Positions 58,446 through 64,000 of a DNA stretch of 64,000 bases are shown in pieces. Where the stretch lies: positions 1 to 64,000 of the forward strand of contig CAZBWM010000019.1 in assembly GCA_964495375.1 (NCBI GenBank), written 5' to 3'. Position numbers and translations under genes: made by a program. The notes under the pieces were generated by a model. The model searched no databases. It worked only from the letters and a program-made list of their open reading frames with translations, and had not been told where the DNA came from. How positions within the stretch are numbered: the stretch's first letter is position 1; every line of letters starts with the position of its first letter. The DNA is from JAIESQ01 sp964495375 (GTDB taxonomy: Bacteria; Planctomycetota; Planctomycetia; Pirellulales; JAEUIK01).

Positions 58446-61400
58446 TCATTCAACGTGCAAAAGTTCGTTACTGGAGAGGAGCACGCGCACCAAAGCTTGC
58501 CAGGCAGCGCGGTGCCGTTCGGCCGCCGGCTGTTCGTTCAGCGCCACCTCGTACGTTCCGAGAAACTTACCCGCCTCGTCGCGCTCCTCGGCCGTAGGCG
58601 CACGTCCGAAGAATCGCCGCAGCGCGAACTCCAAGCGCCCCGCGTCGTCGGCCGCCCCGGCCAGCACTAGCTCGGCACACTTGTCGGCGCGGTCGTGCAA
58701 AAACGGATCGTTGAGAAAGAACAACGCCTGCGTCGGCACCGTTGTCAGGTCGCGCACCGGTGTGCTGGCGTTGGGGTCGGCACCGTCGAAGAGCGCGAAG
58801 AACCGCGTTCGCCGATTCCGCTTCTGCATGACGTACACGCTCCGCTTGGCGGTTTCGTACTCCGCGGCAAACGGCGTGTGCTGCGTGAACGTCCAGGTAC
58901 TTTCGGCCGGGAACGGGTGTGCCTCGCCCGGCACAACGTCCAGCTCGCCGCTGAGCGCCAACAGCGTGTCGCGCAGCTCTTCGGCCGAGAGCCGGCGACG
59001 CCCAAAGGCGGCATACTGCGCGGCGGCCGGCGAATCGTGGTTGGCGGCCCGCTGCTGGTAGGTGGCGCTATGCAGGATCAATCGGTGCAGGTGCTTGATG
59101 CGCCAACCACTGGCCATGAACTCGGCCGCCAGGTGATCGAGCAACTCGGGGTGCGTCGGCGCCGCTCCGCGCAGACCAAAATCGTTCGGCGTTTTGACGA
59201 GCCCTGTGCCGAAATGCCACTGCCAGACGCGGTTGACGACCACGCGGGCGGTCAGCGGGTTCGCCCGATCGGTCAACCAGTCTGCCAACTCGAGTCGGCC
59301 GCTCGCCGCCGGATTCTGCAGCGTTTGCCCTCCCAACACATCGGGGAACTTGCGCGGCACCTCGTCGCCGAGCGTGGCCGGATCGCCCCGCAGATGAATG
59401 CGGGCGTTCGTCGGCGTCCCTTCGGTTGCCGCGTAGGCCAGGTCGATGACTGGCATGCGCGCGGCGATTTTCACGCGGCGCTGAGCGGCTTCCGCCATTC
59501 GATCGGTCGCCTGACCCAGCGAAACCAACTCACCGGCCAGACGGCCGTCGGCCAGATGCTCGAGCGACCAGGCGACACCGTCGCCCCCTGCCGGATGAGA
59601 ATCGACCAGTCGACCCGAGATCGTCACCGTGCCATCGATCGGCGAGAGCCAGGCCAAGGCCACGGGCCCCTGCGGACCCGGATGCATAAAGAACCCGCGC
59701 GCGGGCAAGGTCGTCCAGACGTCGACGGGCCGATCCGACGCATTGCAGAACACAGAGGGAGTCTCCCCCGCGCGCCAGCATTTCAGCTCGGTGCGACCAT
59801 TGATCGCCGTCAGGCGTTCGGTCAACAGCGCCGGCCCCTCGCGCAGATCGAGAAAGCACCAGACGGCCGGATTGCCGCGATTGTCGGCGTGCGGATTGCC
59901 CGCCGCCAGGTCGTCGACCAACTCGGCCACGTTCCAGCGCCGCGCTTGGCCGCCGACCTCAGCGATTTCGAAAGCCACGAGCGTGGTATCGGCGCCGTGA
60001 TTGGCACGCGGTGCGATCGACAATTGCAGAATCTCGCCGCGCCGCACGGCAACGCGATCGAGCGGTTGACGCTGCCCGCGGGCAAGCTCGGCCGACTCGC
60101 CATTGTCGAGATCTCCGGCGGAGAGGACGCGTGCGACACCGGCGGCCAGTTCTTTGAACTGACGGGCTTGCGGCGCACGATCGGCCTTCAATCGCTCGAT
60201 CTCGGCGTCGACGGCCGCGAGTTGTTCGCGCAGTGGCGCAATGCGCTGTTCGATCTCCGTCGGCGGCAGCAGCGGCACGAGATCGCGCGGCTGCTGGCTG
60301 GGCTCGCACCCGGGGAAGGCCAACCGCGTGCTGGCCAGAATGCCGTACAGACCGTAGTAGTCGCGGGCGGTGAGCGGATCGTACTTGTGGTCGTGACAGC
60401 GGCAGCAGCCGATCGACAGGCCCAGCACCGACTTGCCGAGCGTGTCAAGCGCGTCTTCGTAAGTCAGGTGAACGTCCTTGTCGATATCGTGGCCGAACCG
60501 GCGGGCGATGGCGAGAAAGCCGGTCGCTACTACGCGATTGGCGTAGTCGTCTGGCGGTCCGGTGGCGGCCAGCAGATCGCCGGCCACCTGCTGGCGAATG
60601 AACTCGTCGTAAGGCTGATCTGCGTTCAGCGCGCCGATCACCCAATTCCGATAGCGCCAGGCGTGCGGCAGCGGATGGTCAGTGTTTTCGCCCGCCGTGT
60701 CGGCATAACGAACAACGTCGAGCCAATGGCGCCCCCAATGCTCGCCATAGCGCGGCGAGGCCAACAGCCGCTCGATCACCTTGGTGAGAGCATCGGGCGA
60801 CGCGTCGCTTTCAAAGGCAGCACCCTCTGCCGCCGTGGGAGGCAGGCCCGTCAGATCGTAGGTCACGCGGCGCAAGAGTGCTCGGCGATCGGCCGGCGGC
60901 GACGGCCGCAGGCCGGCGGCTTCGAGCTTCGCCAGAATGAAAAGGTCGACGCTCGTCTGCGGCCAGTTGGCATCTTGGACGCTCGGCGGGTCGATTTGCT
61001 TGACCGGCTCGAGGGACCAATGCCGAGCCGCGGTGAACTTGGACGCCGCCGCAGGCCAGGGTGCGCCCTCCTTGACCCAGGCCGCGAGATGTTCGATTTG
61101 TTGAGGCGTCAAAGGTGCGTCGGGAGGCATCGCCGACACGTCATCGAGCCGTCGAACCGCGCGGATCAGCAGGCTTCCGTCGGAGTCGCCGGGGACTATC
61201 GCCGGGCCCGAGTCTCCGCCGGCCAGCAGGACTTCCCGAGTATCAACTCGCAGCCCACCGCTGACTTTGTCGCCACCGTGGCAGCGAAAGCAGGTGCCGG
61301 CCAAAACGGGGCGAACGCTCCGTTCGAAAAACGCTTCGCTGGAGCTGTCGGCGGGCTCGGCTCGCAGCGTGCCGGAGGAGGCCAAAACCAGCGCCAACAA

Positions 61401-61463
61401 GCACGCTCGCGGCGCGGCAACCGCCGGGGCGACCTTTCGAACCGATCGCAGAAGTCCTCGCAT
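58446..61463 (-). CDS. PSD1 / planctomycete cytochrome c (DUF1549, DUF1553) protein
   Basis: A 1005-aa exported protein typical of Planctomycetota. After a signal peptide (about residues 1-33) comes a c-type haem domain with CFRCH (and SAMPPDAPL for the distal Met), a DUF1549 domain (ATRHWSLEPV and PQTSVDLFILAKLEAAGLRP; it contains a second CXXCH, CCRCHDHKYDPLT), a ligand-binding-like beta domain (about 450-620), and a DUF1553/PSD1 domain (LADWLTDRANPLTARVVVNR, VWQWHFGTGLVKTPNDFG). The haems imply electron transfer in the periplasm; the reaction is unknown. First gene of an operon with the DUF1501 gene. ATG at 61463 begins the signal peptide. Confidence 0.94.
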   Translation of the reverse strand: MRGLLRSVRKVAPAVAAPRACLLALVLASSGTLRAEPADSSSEAFFERSVRPVLAGTCFRCHGGDKVSGGLRVDTREVLLAGGDSGPAIVPGDSDGSLLIRAVRRLDDVSAMPPDAPLTPQQIEHLAAWVKEGAPWPAAASKFTAARHWSLEPVKQIDPPSVQDANWPQTSVDLFILAKLEAAGLRPSPPADRRALLRRVTYDLTGLPPTAAEGAAFESDASPDALTKVIERLLASPRYGEHWGRHWLDVVRYADTAGENTDHPLPHAWRYRNWVIGALNADQPYDEFIRQQVAGDLLAATGPPDDYANRVVATGFLAIARRFGHDIDKDVHLTYEDALDTLGKSVLGLSIGCCRCHDHKYDPLTARDYYGLYGILASTRLAFPGCEPSQQPRDLVPLLPPTEIEQRIAPLREQLAAVDAEIERLKADRAPQARQFKELAAGVARVLSAGDLDNGESAELARGQRQPLDRVAVRRGEILQLSIAPRANHGADTTLVAFEIAEVGGQARRWNVAELVDDLAAGNPHADNRGNPAVWCFLDLREGPALLTERLTAINGRTELKCWRAGETPSVFCNASDRPVDVWTTLPARGFFMHPGPQGPVALAWLSPIDGTVTISGRLVDSHPAGGDGVAWSLEHLADGRLAGELVSLGQATDRMAEAAQRRVKIAARMPVIDLAYAATEGTPTNARIHLRGDPATLGDEVPRKFPDVLGGQTLQNPAASGRLELADWLTDRANPLTARVVVNRVWQWHFGTGLVKTPNDFGLRGAAPTHPELLDHLAAEFMASGWRIKHLHRLILHSATYQQRAANHDSPAAAQYAAFGRRRLSAEELRDTLLALSGELDVVPGEAHPFPAESTWTFTQHTPFAAEYETAKRSVYVMQKRNRRTRFFALFDGADPNASTPVRDLTTVPTQALFFLNDPFLHDRADKCAELVLAGAADDAGRLEFALRRFFGRAPTAEERDEAGKFLGTYEVALNEQPAAERHRAAWQALVRVLLSSNELLHVE

Positions 61464-61561
61464 CGGTATCACCGTCGGCAACAAACGACAGGGCCGGAGA
61501 GATCGCATTTTAATCGGCAACCGACGGCCTTTGATACGGGCACCACGGTCTTTCTCAAAAG

Positions 61562-61858
61562 CACGGCCTGGGTGGCACGCTGGGGGCCATCCTCACCGGC
61601 GTGTTTGCCAGCCGGGCAGTCTGGGACATCGGCGCCGGCAAGCCGCTGGGGATCCTCGAAGGAGGAAATGTACTCACGGCGCAAGTCATCGCCACGGCGA
61701 TTTCGTGGGTCGGGGCGGCCGTCGTCTCGTTCATCCTCCTGAAGTTGATCGACGCCGCGATCGGCCTGCGTGTCACCGAAGAGCAGGAGTTCGAGGGGCT
61801 CGACCTCAACCAGCACGGCGAAGAAGGCTACATCTTCGAAGCCGGCAGTTCCCGCTAG
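61562..61858 (+). pseudogene. amt: C-terminal remnant of an ammonium transporter
   Basis: The frame from 61562 reads HGLGGTLGAILTGVFASRAV, then ISWVGAAVVSFILLKLIDAA and GLRVTEEQEFEGLDLNQHGEEGY, the last ~100 residues of Amt/AmtB: the conserved HGLGG before the last span pair, the final span and the cytosolic tail ending in HGEE. Upstream of 61562 the Amt sequence stops abruptly; the adjoining bases are the leader of the minus-strand PSD1 gene. No start codon or ribosome site belongs to it, so it is a truncated pseudogene about a quarter of full length. The tail is well preserved, suggesting a recent truncation or an assembly artefact. Confidence 0.85.
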
Positions 61859-61880
61859 TAACGTCCACACTAGCCACCCT

Positions 61881-61920
61881 AGCGGCGGTCGCGACTTGCT
61901 CGCGACCGCCGCTTTCGTTT
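61881..61920 (+). terminator. strong terminator after the amt remnant
   Basis: A perfect 13-bp stem (61881-61893 with 61901-61913), 7-nt loop and T-rich tail (TTTCGTTT) 23 nt after the Amt stop. It probably ended the intact amt transcript and now separates it from the convergent potassium-channel gene. Confidence 0.8.
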
Positions 61921-61935
61921 GCACCCCAAGCCGCC

Positions 61936-62982
61936 TCAGACCGAGGCCCCGCGGTACTTCATCGCCTGCACCTTGGCACGGCGGGCAAGTTGCGGCACGG
62001 CTTCCTGGTGGCCGAGGATCAGAAACACATCGCCGATCTCCAACGACGTGCCGGGCTCGGGACGCTGCACGAAGGAGCCGTCGGCCTTTTTGATGCCAAC
62101 CACGACAAAGCCGCCGCCGAGCTCCACTTCGGCCACGGTTTGACCGGCCAGCGGCGAATCGGCCGGCAGCTCGATCTCGGTCATCGTCAACCCGATCGCT
62201 TTGAGCTCTTCGTGCAACAGCGACTTGCCCGTGGCGTCAAGCAGCAGTTCCTCGGCCGAGGGGCGCACGATCATGTTGGCCATTTTGGTCGCGCCGATCA
62301 GCGCCGGCATGACGATCCGCGTGGCGCCCGAGCGGCGCAGCTTCTTTTCGGTCGAGGGGGACTCGGCCCGGGCGATGATTTCAATCGTGGGGTTGAGTTC
62401 TCGTGCGGTCAGCGTCACGAAGACATTGGCCGAGTCTTCGGGCAACACCGAGGCCAACACGCGCGCTCGGTCGATGCCCGCCGCTTCGAGGATCGGTTCG
62501 TCGGCGGCACTTCCCAACACGGCTAGGTAGCCCGCCGCCTGCGCCTTCTGCATACGTTCTTCGCTCGATTCGATGACCACGAAGGGAAAGCCGGCTTCGT
62601 GCAGGTCGTGAGCCAGCATTTGCCCGACGCGTCCAAAGCCGCAAATCAGGGCGTGACCTTTAAGTTGCTCGATACCCTTGGACATCCGGCGGGTTCCTAA
62701 AACTCGGTTGATTTCCCCTTCGGCGATCATCTGCACGAAGCCGCCGACGACGTAAATGCCCGACGAACAGCCCGCCACGATCACGCTCATGGTGAAGATC
62801 TTTAGCGCCGGGCTGTCGAGCGGCTTGGTTTCGCCATAGCCGACGCCAAACACCGTGATGACCACCATGTAGATGGCGTCCAACAGGTGCCAGCCGGCCA
62901 GCATGTAACCGCCAATCGCGGCCACACAGGTGAGCCCGAAAAAGACGCCTCCGATGATGATTCGGCGCCAGGAGCTGTTCAT
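61936..62982 (-). CDS. potassium channel protein with TrkA-N and TrkA-C (RCK) domains
   Basis: A 348-aa two-span channel fused to a cytosolic RCK module (MthK/Kch-like). Spans: IIIGGVFFGLTCVAAIGGYML and IFTMSVIVAGCSSGIYVVGG. The pore reads ITVFGVGYGETKPL, containing the GYG selectivity filter in an unusual GVGYGE setting. The TrkA-N domain has ALICGFGRVGQMLAHDL (nucleotide binding) and FPFVVIE; the TrkA-C domain closes the protein (LPADSPLAGQTVAEVEL). Channels of this type are gated by nucleotides or calcium. ATG at 62982 begins MNSSWRR; the open frame to 63258 has no channel homology. Divergent from glutamine synthetase. Confidence 0.9.
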   Translation of the reverse strand: MNSSWRRIIIGGVFFGLTCVAAIGGYMLAGWHLLDAIYMVVITVFGVGYGETKPLDSPALKIFTMSVIVAGCSSGIYVVGGFVQMIAEGEINRVLGTRRMSKGIEQLKGHALICGFGRVGQMLAHDLHEAGFPFVVIESSEERMQKAQAAGYLAVLGSAADEPILEAAGIDRARVLASVLPEDSANVFVTLTARELNPTIEIIARAESPSTEKKLRRSGATRIVMPALIGATKMANMIVRPSAEELLLDATGKSLLHEELKAIGLTMTEIELPADSPLAGQTVAEVELGGGFVVVGIKKADGSFVQRPEPGTSLEIGDVFLILGHQEAVPQLARRAKVQAMKYRGASV

Positions 62983-63159
62983 TGGGGGGGTAGGGCAAAT
63001 GGCAGGCGCGCCCGCGGCGATCCGTGTGAAAGGCACGGGCCAGCAGAAGCGGCCATGATTTCGTTGCAAATTCCACACCGGTCGGCGGACCGGCCCGGTT
63101 TCAATCCCGTGACACCACTGCTGGGGGCCGGGGAGATACCGCTGCGGCCCGCGGTGCCC

Positions 63160-63301
63160 TATAGTCGTGCGTGGCCCCATCGAGGGGGGTCTGAGGCCAG
63201 CAACCCTCCGAGCGAGGTTGCCCCAGGGTTCAGCAGCGATCGCACAAAGATGCGACACGCCCTCGGACCGCGGCGGTCGCAGGCCGACTGTCCGAAAGTC
63301 G
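63160..63301 (+). promoter_or_regulatory. candidate promoter and structured leader of glnN
   Basis: TATAGT (63160-63165) is a plausible -10 with start near 63172. The next 130 nt can fold into an ordered set: TGGCC (63172-63176) with GGCCA (63195-63199); or CGAGGG (63181-63186) with CCCTCG (63260-63265) closing a multi-branch that holds GCAACC/GGTTGC (63200-63221) and TCGCA/TGCGA (63240-63255). Two more hairpins follow (63266-63278, 63285-63301). The first two pairings exclude each other, as in a switch. No known riboswitch class is matched with certainty. The leader of about 350 nt precedes glutamine synthetase III. Confidence 0.45.
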
Positions 63302-63523
63302 AAAGTTGCCCAACATTGGCAGATGAACTCAAGTTACGACCGGGAGTGAGCGACCGGAGCGGATTGCAGCCGGGCGCGGCACGCCGGTTGCTCTCTGGGG
63401 AACCCACGATCCGGTCTGCGCATCTCGTCCAGCCCCGATCCACAAGTCAAATCCCACCGATGGGCCCTTCCTGGGCCAGGAATTCCGACCGTCCTACGTC
63501 TTTGCATAAGTGAGGGAAACACC

Positions 63524-64000
63524 GTGAGCACGAGCTTTTCGACAGGCATTGGATCAACCAACGGAGCAGCGGCCGGGGGAAGCCGCAGCGCAGGCACGAG
63601 CATGTCGGCGCGCATGGCGGCCATTTCGGCCGTGACCAACTGGCGACCGATTTCGCCCCCTCTGAACTTCAACGAAACGCCGGCCCACGAGATTTTCAGC
63701 TCCAACGTCTTCGGCCCCGCGGTCATGAAGGCCCGGTTGCCCAAACCGGTCTACAAGTCGGTCATGAAGACGATCGAGTCGGGAGCCAAGCTCGATCCCT
63801 CGCTCGCCGACATGGTCGCCTCGGCCATGAAGGATTGGGCGATCGAAAAGGGTGCCACGCACTATGCCCACGTCTTTTATCCCCTCACCGGCCTGACCGC
63901 CGAAAAGCACGACAGCTTCCTTTCGCCCGACGGTGACGGCGGGGCGATCGCCGAGTTCAGCGGCAAGCAGCTCATCCAGGGTGAGCCCGACGGCTCGAGC
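63524..64000 (+). CDS. glnN: glutamine synthetase III, N-terminal part
   Basis: The first 159 codons of a glutamine synthetase of the GSIII class, which makes glutamine from glutamate, ammonia and ATP. Recognisable segments are ETPAHEIFSSNVFGPAVMKA, RLPKPVYKSVMKTIESG, and GATHYAHVFYPLTGLTAEKH, then GKQLIQGEPDGSS, all typical of the GSIII N-terminal (beta-grasp) region. GTG at 63524 is the start: it has AGGGA 7 nt upstream, with a Ser/Gly-rich first 25 residues. The gene continues past the window end. Placed beside an amt remnant, it points to a nitrogen-assimilation locus. Confidence 0.9.
   Translation, partial: MSTSFSTGIGSTNGAAAGGSRSAGTSMSARMAAISAVTNWRPISPPLNFNETPAHEIFSSNVFGPAVMKARLPKPVYKSVMKTIESGAKLDPSLADMVASAMKDWAIEKGATHYAHVFYPLTGLTAEKHDSFLSPDGDGGAIAEFSGKQLIQGEPDGSS

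Noticed and set aside
58695..61742. 1015-codon open frame antisense to the PSD1 protein
   Set aside because: The sense strand has haem motifs and DUF1549/DUF1553 sequences; the antisense frame is Arg/Gly/Gln-rich and runs on into the Amt remnant region.
63200..63225. SAM-I/SAM-IV riboswitch call
   Set aside because: Only the GCAACC-centred block is similar; the expected flanking helices and a methionine-related gene are missing. Kept only as an unclassified structured leader.
62983..63258. N-terminal extension of the potassium channel
   Set aside because: The extra 92 codons are Arg/Pro/Gly-rich, overlap the glnN leader and precede a typical MNSSWRR start directly before span 1.

Overview
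The window is high-GC DNA from a bacterium of the phylum Planctomycetota, most likely a Pirellulales-type lineage. That is inferred from gene content: a paired DUF1501 protein and DUF1549/DUF1553 (PSD1) cytochrome protein, transmembrane Ser/Thr kinases with an N-terminal helical domain, a secreted formylglycine sulfatase, a LamG metallophosphoesterase, a redoxin/c-type haem/copper-monooxygenase fusion, and a glutamine synthetase III. No rRNA, tRNA, CRISPR array, phage or intact transposase was seen.

Layout. 1-8.8 kb: secreted lactonase-fold protein; a leucine attenuator (8 Leu codons in a 20-codon leader peptide plus a perfect terminator hairpin) upstream of leuA; a large FtsX/MacB-type permease; metF. 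9-11 kb: redoxin-cytochrome-monooxygenase fusion. 11.2-24.5 kb: one long same-strand cluster of eight genes (secreted alpha-toroid/HEAT protein, single-span TonB-like protein, ExbB, ExbD, ExbD with a zinc ribbon, a 1506-aa kinase with an external PQQ-type propeller, a TPR plus oligopeptide-binding-like secreted protein, and a second secreted protein), facing a second kinase. I infer a proton-motive-force-driven envelope machine with its own sensor; this is the best candidate for an undescribed system.

26-35.6 kb: ParDE toxin-antitoxin pair, CBM9-like protein, HEPN-like protein, a gene-poor stretch with an 8-bp tandem array, RecQ, BaiN-type flavoprotein, GlgC. 35.9-41 kb: sodium/solute symporter with three small overlapping genes, then a GH35-like glycosidase. 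41-47 kb: repeat-rich region with a stand-alone RNA polymerase alpha-CTD protein, a PcrA/UvrD helicase behind a probably leaderless promoter, and two secreted hypothetical proteins. 47-61.5 kb: SWIM-SNF2 helicase, metallophosphoesterase, sulfatase, aminotransferase plus PhyH dioxygenase pair, DUF1501 plus PSD1 pair. 61.5-64 kb: C-terminal remnant of an Amt ammonium transporter with its terminator, a TrkA-type potassium channel, a structured leader and the start of glutamine synthetase III, so this end was probably a nitrogen-assimilation locus.

Intergenic DNA from 4 to 55 kb carries several families of palindromic REP/MITE-like elements. One 31-bp family occurs eight times in four pairs with compensatory changes in its stem; others form long inverted repeats, bracket a gene, or supply stop codons. 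Start codons were chosen from position of signal peptides, family starts and visible Shine-Dalgarno sequences; where this is uncertain it is stated.
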